The notes beneath the pieces are model-generated. The model had not been told where the DNA came from. It searched no databases and saw nothing but the letters and a program-made list of their open reading frames with translations. Source: JBOGOC01 sp050747525 (lineage in GTDB: Bacteria > Acidobacteriota > Polarisedimenticolia > JACPZX01 > DASXTC01). From it: DNA of 16,105 nt. Position numbers and translations under genes: made by a program. The DNA lies in NCBI GenBank assembly GCA_050747525.1, contig JBOGOC010000104.1, positions 1 to 16,105 of the forward strand, given 5' to 3'. Of this stretch, positions 7,263 to 14,466 are shown one piece after another (positions within the stretch are counted from its first letter, which is position 1; every line of letters starts with the position of its first letter).

Positions 7263-7268
7263 ATTCTA
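7263..7268 (-). promoter_or_regulatory. Candidate -10 element of the radical SAM gene
   Basis: On the minus strand this reads TAGAAT, ten bases before the ATG at 7252. The whole divergent gap to the kinase start is only 47 bases, so promoters for both genes must be packed together or overlap the coding ends. No convincing -35 is seen. Confidence 0.35.
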
Positions 7269-7287
7269 CTAGACTCCACGCTCATTC

Positions 7288-7292
7288 GGAGG
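7288..7292 (+). promoter_or_regulatory. Shine-Dalgarno (GGAGG) pointing to a CTG start
   Basis: GGAGG lies seven bases before CTG 7300, in frame with the kinase. The first ATG (7363) falls inside the nucleotide-binding loop and has no upstream site of this quality. Confidence 0.6.
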
Positions 7293-7299
7293 CGCGAAG

Positions 7300-9990
7300 C
7301 TGCCGGAGGCCGGACGCACGCTGCTGCACTACCGCCTGGAGGCACCGATCGGGCAGGGCGGGATGGGAGAAGTGTGGCGCGCATCCGACACCACCCTCGG
7401 GCGTCACGTGGCCATCAAGCTGCTCCCCGACGCCTTCGCCCGCGACGCCGAGCGGCTCGCGCGCTTCGATCGGGAGGCCCGCCTGCTCGCCTCCCTGAAC
7501 CATCCGGGCATCGCCTCCATCTACGGGCTGCACGAGTCGGACGGCGTGCGCTTCCTGGCCATGGAGCTGGTCCCCGGGGAGGATCTCTCCGCGCGGCTGG
7601 CGCGCGGGCCGATCCCCCTGGACGAGGCGATGGCCGTGGCCCGGCAGATCGCCGACGCGCTCGACGCCGCCCACGAGCAGGGGATCATCCACCGCGACCT
7701 GAAGCCGGCCAACGTCAAGCTGACCGACGCGGGCAAGGCCAAGGTGCTCGACTTCGGCCTGGCCAAAGCCTTCGACCCTCACACGCACTCCGGCTCGGCG
7801 GCGCTTTCCTTCTCTCCGACCGTCACCGCCGCGGCGACCGTGGCCGGCGTGGTGCTGGGAACCGCAGCCTACATGAGCCCCGAGCAGGCCCGAGGGCGCG
7901 CCGTGGATCGCCGCGCCGACGTCTGGGCGTTCGGTTGCCTGCTGTACGAGATGCTGACGGGGGAGCGCCTGTTCAACGGCGAGAGTATCTCCGACATCCT
8001 GGCCGACGTGCTGCGCAAGGAGATCGACTGGAAGCGGCTCCCTCCGGAGACGCCGCCCGGGATCCGGCGCCTCCTGCGGCGCTGCCTGGAGCGCGATCCG
8101 GCCCGGCGGCTGCGCAGCGCCGCCGATGCCGCCCTGGAGATCACGGCTGTTCTCGAAGAGCCGCCCGAGGCCGTCTCGACGTCACCGGTACGTGCCGCGA
8201 CCGCGCACCGATGGAGGGTGGCCACCGCCGTGCTGGGGCTGGCGGTCATCGCGCTGACAGCGACCGTCGTGCTGCGGGGCGGCTCTCCACCACCGCCTCA
8301 GCCACTGCGCAGCTTCGCCATCCCGGGGGCCGGCATTCACGGGTCTTCGTCGCTGGCCGTCTCCCCCGACGGCTCGTCGCTCGTCTATTACCAGGAAGCG
8401 GAGGTGGGAGGAGGGAGTCTCCTCCTGAGGCGCCTGGACGATTTCAATCCACGCGTCCTGGTTCAGCGTGGAACGCTGCTGCATCCCTTCTTCTCTCCCG
8501 ATGGCTCCCAGGTGGCCTTCGCCAGCTCTACCCCCAAGGCGCTCATGGCTGTGCCGCTCGCCGGCGGCGCGCCACGGGAGATCGTCCCCATCTCGGACAG
8601 CCAGCCGGGGCTCTGGCTCGAGGACGGCTCGATCCTGGCGACCAACGTGGCGATGAAAGGGCGCTACTGGCGGGGCCTGGCGCGCGTCCCTGCCTCGGGC
8701 GGGGACCCCATCCCCTTCACCACCTTGAAGACGGGGGAGACCGTGCATTTCGGACCGTCGCTCCTGCCCGGGGGAAGGCAGGTGCTGTTCACCATCGAGG
8801 ACGGCGGCGGGTTCGATGTGGCGGTGGCGGACGTGGCCACGGGCGCGCACCGCACGCTGCTCCACGGGTCCTCGCCGGTCTACGTGCCGACAGGTCACCT
8901 GCTTTCCTACAATCCCCTGTCGCTTCAGGTTCTGGCGGTCCCTTTCGATCCGGTCAAAGCCGAGGTGCGCGGCACCCCCGTCACCGTCGTGGAGAACGTC
9001 CAGCGCGGCATCAACGGGGTGGGCGCGTTCGCGCTCGGGCCCGATGGCACGTTCTACTACACCGCGTCCAACCCCGATTCACCTGAAGGAGTGTTCGGCG
9101 TGGTCTGGGCCTCCCCTGGCGAGAAGTCCGTCACGATCACGGGCGAACGTTCCACCTGGGCTCAGCCGCGCCTGTCCCCGGACGGCCGTACGCTCTTGGT
9201 GCGCAAGGCCGCCACCCCCAACTGCACGCTCTGGCTGCACGATCTCGAGCGAGGTGCCGAGACCAGGTTCACCTTCGAAGGAGATGCCCACGACGCCCTC
9301 TGGCATCCCGATGGCCGCCGCATCTATTTCAGCCTCGAGAACGAGAACGGCGTGAGGCAGGTCAGCATGCGCCGCATCGACGAGGACGGGCCCGCCCATC
9401 TCCTGCACCCTCCGACGAACGAGATCGAGGTGCCGCGTGCCATCTCGCTCGACGGCACGATGCTGGCGGTGTCGCGCACCAATCCCGAAACCGGAGGGGA
9501 CATCTGGATCTATCCCCTGGTGGGCGGCGAGCCCCGTCCCTTCGTGACGTCCCCGTTCAACGAGGACAGCCCCGCGTTTTCCCCCGACGGCCGATGGATC
9601 GCCTACACCTCCAACGAGTCGGGGGCCGTGGAAGTGTACGTGCGCCCCTGGCCGTCCACCGGAGAAAAGTTCCAGGTCTCGATTCAAGGGGGGAACGGCC
9701 CGCTCTGGTCACGCGACGGGCGCTCGATCGTCTATGTCGAGAACCGGCGCATCCTGGCGGTGGACGTGCAGACGGGTTCGGGCTTCAAAGCGGGCCGGCC
9801 GCGCCTCTTCGTGGAAGGGAACTTCTCCTTCACGCGCCCCGGCAACTACGACCTTGCGGCCGACGGGCGCCGCATGGTGCTGGTGGAGCGCAGCGGCACG
9901 GCCCTTCCCACCATCGAGCTGCGGGCGGTGCAGGGATGGACCCGCGAGCTTGCGCGGCGGGTCCCCGTGTCGGGGTCCACGACTCCCTGA
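7300..9990 (+). CDS. Receptor-type Ser/Thr protein kinase with C-terminal TolB/PD40 beta-propeller
   Basis: This is an 896-residue PknB-type kinase. Counting from CTG 7300, the glycine loop IGQGGMGEV is at 17-25, the ATP lysine in VAIK is Lys40, the alpha-C glutamate is about Glu59, the catalytic loop HRDLKPAN is at 131-138, DFG is at 151-153 and the SPE triplet is at 193-195. The activation segment carries an Ala/Ser/Thr-rich stretch before GTAAYMSPEQ. One membrane helix (about 305-325, ending TATVVLRGG) leads to a large external beta-propeller. Its repeats carry motifs such as AVSPDGSSLVYY, FFSPDGSQVAF, LSPDGRTLL, WHPDGRRIYFS and FSPDGRWIAY. The architecture suggests envelope sensing coupled to cytoplasmic phosphorylation. 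A stop at 7270 and the lack of in-frame ATG, GTG or TTG before 7363 leave CTG 7300 as the best start; beginning at ATG 7363 would delete most of the glycine loop. The ligand and the phosphorylation targets are unknown. Confidence 0.92.
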   Translation: MPEAGRTLLHYRLEAPIGQGGMGEVWRASDTTLGRHVAIKLLPDAFARDAERLARFDREARLLASLNHPGIASIYGLHESDGVRFLAMELVPGEDLSARLARGPIPLDEAMAVARQIADALDAAHEQGIIHRDLKPANVKLTDAGKAKVLDFGLAKAFDPHTHSGSAALSFSPTVTAAATVAGVVLGTAAYMSPEQARGRAVDRRADVWAFGCLLYEMLTGERLFNGESISDILADVLRKEIDWKRLPPETPPGIRRLLRRCLERDPARRLRSAADAALEITAVLEEPPEAVSTSPVRAATAHRWRVATAVLGLAVIALTATVVLRGGSPPPPQPLRSFAIPGAGIHGSSSLAVSPDGSSLVYYQEAEVGGGSLLLRRLDDFNPRVLVQRGTLLHPFFSPDGSQVAFASSTPKALMAVPLAGGAPREIVPISDSQPGLWLEDGSILATNVAMKGRYWRGLARVPASGGDPIPFTTLKTGETVHFGPSLLPGGRQVLFTIEDGGGFDVAVADVATGAHRTLLHGSSPVYVPTGHLLSYNPLSLQVLAVPFDPVKAEVRGTPVTVVENVQRGINGVGAFALGPDGTFYYTASNPDSPEGVFGVVWASPGEKSVTITGERSTWAQPRLSPDGRTLLVRKAATPNCTLWLHDLERGAETRFTFEGDAHDALWHPDGRRIYFSLENENGVRQVSMRRIDEDGPAHLLHPPTNEIEVPRAISLDGTMLAVSRTNPETGGDIWIYPLVGGEPRPFVTSPFNEDSPAFSPDGRWIAYTSNESGAVEVYVRPWPSTGEKFQVSIQGGNGPLWSRDGRSIVYVENRRILAVDVQTGSGFKAGRPRLFVEGNFSFTRPGNYDLAADGRRMVLVERSGTALPTIELRAVQGWTRELARRVPVSGSTTP

Positions 9991-9996
9991 GTCGGC

Positions 9997-10002
9997 TACA
10001 AT
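9997..10002 (+). promoter_or_regulatory. Candidate -10 element (TACAAT) of the 10052 gene cluster
   Basis: TACAAT sits in the 61-base gap after the kinase stop. The ribosome site GAGGAG (10039-10044) follows, then seven bases to ATG 10052. No clear -35 is visible. It is the same hexamer as at 2593-2598. Confidence 0.45.
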
Positions 10003-10051
10003 GCGGGGTGCCCGCGGCGCCCATGCTGCGGCCATCTCGAGGAGAACCCAC

Positions 10052-10372
10052 ATGCGCCCATGGCTGGCCGGCCTCCTTCTCATCTGCTCGCCCGCGCTGG
10101 CCGGCGAGATGTACGGCACCATCACGTCGGGAGGCAAGTCCGTCGGCGAAGGGATCCCCGTCGAGGCCACCTGCGGCGGCAAGTCCTATCCCGCAAAGAC
10201 CGACAAGTCGGGCTCGTACCACCTCGCCGTGCAGGAGAAAGGGAAGTGCACGCTCACGGTGCGCTACAAGAACCAGGCTCCGTCCATCGAGGTCGCGTCG
10301 TACGACGAGGGCGTCCAGGTGGACCTCGTCCTCGAGGCCAAGGGGGACACCGTTTCGCTGAAGCGCAAATAG
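10052..10372 (+). CDS. Small exported carboxypeptidase-regulatory-like domain protein
   Basis: This 106-residue protein has a clear signal peptide (MRPWLAGLLLICSPALAG, with likely cleavage after ALA). The single small beta-sandwich that follows resembles the carboxypeptidase regulatory-like (transthyretin-type) fold. Cues are the opening MYGTITSGGKSV, GIPVEATCGGKSY, the turn TDKSGSYHL, then GKCTLTVRYKNQAPSIEV and a final VDLVLEAKGD strand. Two cysteines (in ATCGG and GKCTL) could form a disulfide in the periplasm. It has no catalytic domain and is probably a binding or structural module. The start is firm, since GAGGAG lies seven bases before the ATG. The next gene begins 11 bases after its stop in the same direction, so the two are very likely cotranscribed. 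Confidence 0.85.
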   Translation: MRPWLAGLLLICSPALAGEMYGTITSGGKSVGEGIPVEATCGGKSYPAKTDKSGSYHLAVQEKGKCTLTVRYKNQAPSIEVASYDEGVQVDLVLEAKGDTVSLKRK

Positions 10373-10383
10373 CGGGCTCGGGG

Positions 10384-11244
10384 ATGTCGCCGCCCAAGGA
10401 TCGCTGGGACAAGTTCGGCCTCTTCATGCAGCCGCTGGGTGGGCTGCTCACCGCCATCAGCGTGGCCGCGGTGGGGATCCTCGGGTCGAGGGTGATCGAA
10501 GAGCAGCAGACGGCCAGCACCGACGCCCGCCTCTATTCCGAGCTGATGAGCCAGCGCGAGCAGGCCGAGAGCACCCTGCGCAAGGACATGCTGGTCTCGG
10601 TCATCCAGTCGTACCTGGCCCCCGACGCGGGGACCCTCGAGGCCCGCATGCTCCACCTGGAGCTGCTGGCCTACAACTTCCACGACTCGCTCAACCTCAA
10701 GCCGCTCTTCATGGACCTCGATCGGCAGCTCCAGAAGCGCACCGGCGACGACAAGGTGGAGCAGACACAGCGCCTGCGGCGCATCGCGCGCGAGATCGGC
10801 GACCGGCAGCGGTTCGCGCTGGAGCTACGGGGCGACTCGTTCCGCCGCATGGTCGACCTGGACGAGCTGGCCGCGCAGGGGAGGGCGGGCCTGGCCCTCG
10901 AGCCTGCCACCGTCACCGTGGAAGGGAAGCCCAGCGACATCAGCATCCGGGTGCTGTCGGCGGACCCGATCAACCAGCACCTGCAGGTCCGCATCGAAGT
11001 GAGCTCCGCCGCCACGGATGTCACGCGCACCGAGTTCGAGGTGAGCTTCTTCGATCTTCCGATGATCGACAGCACCCACCTGGCCAACGGCCAGCGCTGC
11101 GCGGTGATGCTGAGCGCGTTCGGGCAGCAGACCGCCGAGCTGACCACGGTGTGCTTCCCCGGAGAGTATGCCAGCCTGAAGGACCGTCCCTACTACGACG
11201 AAGTGGTGGAGCAGCTCAAACTGAGGCGCGGATCATCGAGGTGA
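10384..11244 (+). CDS. Single-pass membrane protein with coiled-coil region, unknown function
   Basis: I recognise no named family in this 286-residue protein. A basic N-terminus (MSPPKDRWDK) is followed by one membrane helix (about 13-35, FMQPLGGLLTAISVAAVGILGS). A long helical, charged region then runs from about 36 to 165, with segments such as QQTASTDARLYSELMSQREQ and DDKVEQTQRLRRIAREIGDR. The final third (about 175-275) looks beta-rich. The positive-inside rule places the bulk outside the cytoplasm. The ATG at 10384 lacks a good ribosome site, only a G-run directly against it, so coupling to the small secreted protein upstream is likely. Its position between a secreted sandwich-domain protein and a winged-helix protein suggests an envelope partner of the former; this is inference. 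The stop overlaps a possible GTG start of the next gene. Confidence 0.75.
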   Translation: MSPPKDRWDKFGLFMQPLGGLLTAISVAAVGILGSRVIEEQQTASTDARLYSELMSQREQAESTLRKDMLVSVIQSYLAPDAGTLEARMLHLELLAYNFHDSLNLKPLFMDLDRQLQKRTGDDKVEQTQRLRRIAREIGDRQRFALELRGDSFRRMVDLDELAAQGRAGLALEPATVTVEGKPSDISIRVLSADPINQHLQVRIEVSSAATDVTRTEFEVSFFDLPMIDSTHLANGQRCAVMLSAFGQQTAELTTVCFPGEYASLKDRPYYDEVVEQLKLRRGSSR

Positions 11245-11246
11245 CC

Positions 11247-12425
11247 ATGGATGCCCAGAAGCTGCGGGCCTGGTGGTGGCACCGGCAGGGGCTGGACGGG
11301 TCGCTGCAGGGGAAGGGGCCCGGCGCGATCCTGGAGCGCAGCGGGTGGGCGCGCTCGGTGGCCGGCGTCGGCCCCTATCTCACGCTGTTCGCCCGCGGAG
11401 GCGTCACGCGCGAGGCGGCCGACGCCGCCGTGACGAAGATGTCGATCTACGAGCTTCCTTCCGCCCGCGGGTGCACATACGTGCTGCCCTCGTCCGACTT
11501 CGCCCTGGGGTTGAAGGTGGGGCAGGGGGGCGACGGCGACATGCGCATGGCCCAGAAGCTGGGGGTCACCGAGAAGGAGATCGATGCCCTGTGCCGCGCG
11601 GTCCTGAAGGCCGTGGCCAGGGGGCCCCTGGACCCCGACGAGATCCGCGAGGCCACCGGCACGGCCTCCCGCAGCCTGGGCGAGGAAGGGCGCAAGAAGG
11701 GGCTCACCACCACGCTGCCGATCGCGCTGGGGCGCCTGCAGTCCAGCGGCGAGATCCGGCGCGTCTCCACCAACGGACGCTTCGATCAGCAGCGCTACCG
11801 CTACGCGCCGTGGAGCCCCGGCCCGCTCTCGACCTTCACGCTTTCGCGCGAAGAGGCCCTGACCGAGCTGGCGCGCCGTTACTTCCGGTGGATCGGGCCC
11901 GCCACCGCCGCGGAGTTCCAGTGGTTCTCGGGGCTGGGCGTGAAGGCGGAGCAGGCCGCCCTCGACCCTCTGGGGCTCGTGCCGGCCGAGAAGGGGAGCG
12001 ATCGGCTGATGTTCCCTGAGGATCGCGAGGCCTGGGAGAAGTTCAAGCCCCCGAAGGATCCTCAGGTCGCCCTGGTGAGCAGCATCGACGCCATCGTCCT
12101 GCTCCGCAGAGATCTGAAGACCCTGGTGGACGAGAAGGATCTGGGGCGCAAGGTCATGGAGGACAAGACTCTCGTGAACCTGGGCGGCCTGACCGACCTC
12201 CCCAGCCACGCCATCTTCGACCGGGGCCGGCTGGTGGGCCTGTGGGAGTACGATCCCGACGCGGCCGGGATCGTCTGGACGTCCTGGGTGAAGGACCGCG
12301 CGGTGGCCGAAGCGGTGCGCCGCACCGAGTCGTTCGTGCGCGAACAGCTCGGCGACGCCCGCTCGTTCAGCCTGGACAGCCCGAAGAGCCGGGCACCACG
12401 CCTGGCCGCGCTGCGTCAAGGATGA
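11247..12425 (+). CDS. Winged-helix DNA-binding protein, AlkZ/YcaQ-type (HTH_42) family
   Basis: This 392-residue cytoplasmic protein belongs to the winged-helix group that includes the DNA glycosylases AlkZ and YcaQ (HTH_42). Family-like landmarks are AWWWHRQGLDGSL near the start, PYLTLFARGGVTREA (43-57), ELPSARGCTYVLP (69-81), a helical segment with GVTEKEIDALC, SLGEEGRKKGLTTTLPIALG, and the basic FDQQRYRYAPW stretch. In AlkZ-type enzymes catalysis uses a Q-x-Q or Q-x-D motif in the N-terminal region. Here the corresponding place appears to read GWARSVAGVG with no glutamine pair, so glycosylase activity is doubtful. ATG 11247 has GAGG five bases upstream; GTG 11241, which overlaps the previous stop as GTGA, is an alternative adding two residues. 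It is probably cotranscribed with the two upstream genes and converges on the beta-helix gene after 12 bases. Confidence 0.82.
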   Translation: MDAQKLRAWWWHRQGLDGSLQGKGPGAILERSGWARSVAGVGPYLTLFARGGVTREAADAAVTKMSIYELPSARGCTYVLPSSDFALGLKVGQGGDGDMRMAQKLGVTEKEIDALCRAVLKAVARGPLDPDEIREATGTASRSLGEEGRKKGLTTTLPIALGRLQSSGEIRRVSTNGRFDQQRYRYAPWSPGPLSTFTLSREEALTELARRYFRWIGPATAAEFQWFSGLGVKAEQAALDPLGLVPAEKGSDRLMFPEDREAWEKFKPPKDPQVALVSSIDAIVLLRRDLKTLVDEKDLGRKVMEDKTLVNLGGLTDLPSHAIFDRGRLVGLWEYDPDAAGIVWTSWVKDRAVAEAVRRTESFVREQLGDARSFSLDSPKSRAPRLAALRQG

Positions 12426-12440
12426 GCGGAGGCGCGCTCA
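12423..12440. terminator. Possible weak hairpin between convergent genes
   Basis: TGAGCG (12423-12428) and CGCTCA (12435-12440) form a 6-bp inverted repeat with a 6-base loop that contains both converging stop codons. There is no T-tract on either side. Part of the symmetry follows simply from two facing TGA stops, so the call is weak. Confidence 0.2.
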
Positions 12441-14363
12441 CCGGATCCGCGTGGTGAACCCCATCGTGGCCTGGTTGTTCGGGACGGTGAAGCCCAGGGT
12501 CCCCGTGAAGGTCCAGCGGATGTGTGTGGCCACACCATCGAAGCCGGCCGGCGCCCCGCCCGCGCCGCTCGCAGGCGTGTAGGTCCACGTGGCGCCCCCG
12601 TCGCTGGAGTAGGAGACGCTGGCGGTCAGTCCGCTCGTCCCCAGGTTCGTGGTCACCGAGCCGATCTTGAAATCGGTGCTGGCCGGGATCGAGTCCTGCA
12701 GGACGAGGGAGCTGGCGGTCGTGCTCCCGGCGTTGGCCATCAGCACCGCGTAGGTCAGCTCGGTGCCCGGAGGCTGCGGCCCTCCCGGGACGGCCGACTT
12801 CAGCAGAGTGACCTCGGCCGACGGCCTGACGGTCACGTTGCCGGAGAACTCGGACGTGCTTCCGGCCAGGGTGGCCGTGGCGGTCAGCACCGTCCCCACC
12901 GCCACGCCGGGCGGGGCGGGAATCGTGAAGCGGAAGCGGTTGGTGGTGTCGGTCCCCTGGTTCAATCCGTTCACCGGGTTGGTGTACGTACCGGTGGCGG
13001 CGTCGGTGTCGGCTCCCGAGCCTTCGGTGAGCGTCACGAGATATGTGAGCCCTTCACCGAAGCCGGAGGGGTCGGGAGCGGCCACGAACAGCTCGATCAC
13101 CGAGCCGGGGCGCGCGTAGCCGGCCAGGCTGAGGTCGCCTCCTCCCGCCAGGGCTGCCGTGAGAACAGGGAAGTTGAGCAGCGCGTTCCCCCCCGCATCG
13201 GCGTCCCCCGCGTCGTTCTGCGTGACGAAGGGGGCGGTCCCGAGCAGCTGATTGTCCGCCGCGCGCAGGAGATCGATGCCGATCTGACCGGTGCCCGGAC
13301 CGTTGCCTGAGATGGCGTTGCGCGTGATCAGGTTGCCCGTGGCGCCCGAGGTGACCATGATGCCGGCGCCGGTGTTCCCGCTGATGACGTTCCTGTCGAC
13401 GATGGTCCCGGTGCCGAAGAGGCGGACCCCCGCGGTCTCGAGCAACGCGCCCGCTCCGAGGGCGTTGCCGGAGATGGTGTTGTTCTCGACCAGGCCCCCT
13501 CCCGTGCTCAGTGACGAGTCGAAGCCGCCCCCCTCGGACTGGGTGAGCAGGTTGCCGCGCACCACCGCGCCCCCGCTGGTGTTCTCCACGTCGACGGCGC
13601 CCAGGCCCGCGTTGCCGATGCCGTTGCGCCGGATCTCGTTCCCTTCCACGCGCCAGCCGTTGGCCCCCGTGTTGAGCCCGATCCCCTTGCCCGCGGCGAA
13701 CCCGATCAGGTTGTTGCGCACGATGCCGTTGTCCGCGCTCACCACGCGGATGTTGTCCCCGCCGGTGCGGGTCGCCGCGCCCGGGTCGGTGAACGAAACG
13801 GCGGTGGAGCCCAGGACGTTCTGCTCGATGAGCGCCCCCGACCCGCCCGCTCCCACGCGGATGTTGCCACTGGTGTCGGAGCCGGGCGCGGTGCCGAAGC
13901 CGTAGATGGCCAGCCCCCGGATCGTGACGTTGGCGGCCTGGATGTCCAGGCCGATCGCCACGCTGCCGCCGTCCACGATCAGGATCTCGGGGCGGTTCAC
14001 GGTGGGCAGGGCCAGGGCGTCCACCCCCACGGTCCCACCGGTTCCCATCACTCCGGGGTTGGTGTTGCCGATGGCGGCGGCCTGGGTCGTGCCGTCGATG
14101 ATGGTCCCCGTGGCGGTGATGGCCGGCAGGGCGGGGTTCAAGGAGATGGTGAAGACGCCGGTCGCGGCGCTGTACCCGCCGTCCGTGGTGGGGATCGCGA
14201 ACTGGATGGTCGATCCGGGCACGCCGTTGGCCGCCGTGATGGCTGCGCGCAGGGTTCCCGCGCCTGCCTGATTGGTGCGGTTCACCGTGAAGATGGCGGC
14301 CTGGGCCGGCATCGCCATGCCGGCCAGTGCCGTCACGATCAGAAGACGCAGAGACGAACGCAT
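12438..14363 (-). CDS. Secreted parallel beta-helix protein with C-terminal DUF11-like domain
   Basis: This 641-residue protein has a signal peptide (MRSSLRLLIVTALAGMAMPAQAA, about 1-23). A CSLREA-like opening follows (IFTVNRTNQAGAGTLRAAI), then a right-handed beta-helix with short coils (about 130-365). The coils carry recurring motifs such as VRNNLIGF, VENNTISGN, VDRNVISGN and ITRNAISGN. A segment DAGDADAGGNALLNFPV, typical of such proteins, links to a beta-sandwich (about 400-510) and a DUF11-like repeat (about 516-641, with LLKSAVPGGPQPPGTELTYAVLMANAG). It is predicted to be extracellular or surface-exposed, as a polysaccharide-binding or adhesive protein. No catalytic residues can be assigned. 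No C-terminal sorting signal (PEP-CTERM, LPxTG or type IX) is visible. It lies downstream of the MFS gene on the same strand with a 103-base gap, and probably has its own promoter. Confidence 0.88.
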   Translation of the reverse strand: MRSSLRLLIVTALAGMAMPAQAAIFTVNRTNQAGAGTLRAAITAANGVPGSTIQFAIPTTDGGYSAATGVFTISLNPALPAITATGTIIDGTTQAAAIGNTNPGVMGTGGTVGVDALALPTVNRPEILIVDGGSVAIGLDIQAANVTIRGLAIYGFGTAPGSDTSGNIRVGAGGSGALIEQNVLGSTAVSFTDPGAATRTGGDNIRVVSADNGIVRNNLIGFAAGKGIGLNTGANGWRVEGNEIRRNGIGNAGLGAVDVENTSGGAVVRGNLLTQSEGGGFDSSLSTGGGLVENNTISGNALGAGALLETAGVRLFGTGTIVDRNVISGNTGAGIMVTSGATGNLITRNAISGNGPGTGQIGIDLLRAADNQLLGTAPFVTQNDAGDADAGGNALLNFPVLTAALAGGGDLSLAGYARPGSVIELFVAAPDPSGFGEGLTYLVTLTEGSGADTDAATGTYTNPVNGLNQGTDTTNRFRFTIPAPPGVAVGTVLTATATLAGSTSEFSGNVTVRPSAEVTLLKSAVPGGPQPPGTELTYAVLMANAGSTTASSLVLQDSIPASTDFKIGSVTTNLGTSGLTASVSYSSDGGATWTYTPASGAGGAPAGFDGVATHIRWTFTGTLGFTVPNNQATMGFTTRIR

Positions 14364-14370
14364 CCGCTAA

Positions 14371-14398
14371 AACTTAGGCGGCGCGCGGCGGCGGGCAA
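14371..14398 (-). promoter_or_regulatory. Candidate promoter of the beta-helix gene (leaderless geometry)
   Basis: On the minus strand TTGCCC (14393-14398) and TAAGTT (14371-14376) are separated by 16 bases. Seven bases separate TAAGTT from the ATG at 14363. No ribosome site is visible before that ATG, so a transcript starting at the start codon would fit. This A/T-rich patch stands out from the surrounding GC-rich sequence. Confidence 0.4.
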
Positions 14399-14466
14399 CA
14401 GACCGGGGGCCGGATCCGAGGCTACCCGTTGAAAGGAATGGACTTGAGTCCCAATCGTGTGCCGGC

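Noticed and set aside
7253..7384. N-terminal extension of the radical SAM protein to 7285 or 7384
   Set aside because: The extra residues have no domain character and would overlap the start of the divergent kinase. The B12-domain's first strand begins at 7252.
5864..7498. A 544-codon plus-strand ORF opposite the radical SAM gene
   Set aside because: Its translation is low-complexity and rich in His, Arg, Gly and Gln, with no domain. The minus-strand reading has clear radical SAM and B12-domain motifs. It is a shadow of GC-biased third positions.
11193..12419. A 408-codon minus-strand ORF opposite the winged-helix gene
   Set aside because: It has a Gly/Arg/Gln/His-rich composition and no domain. 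The plus strand shows family landmarks.
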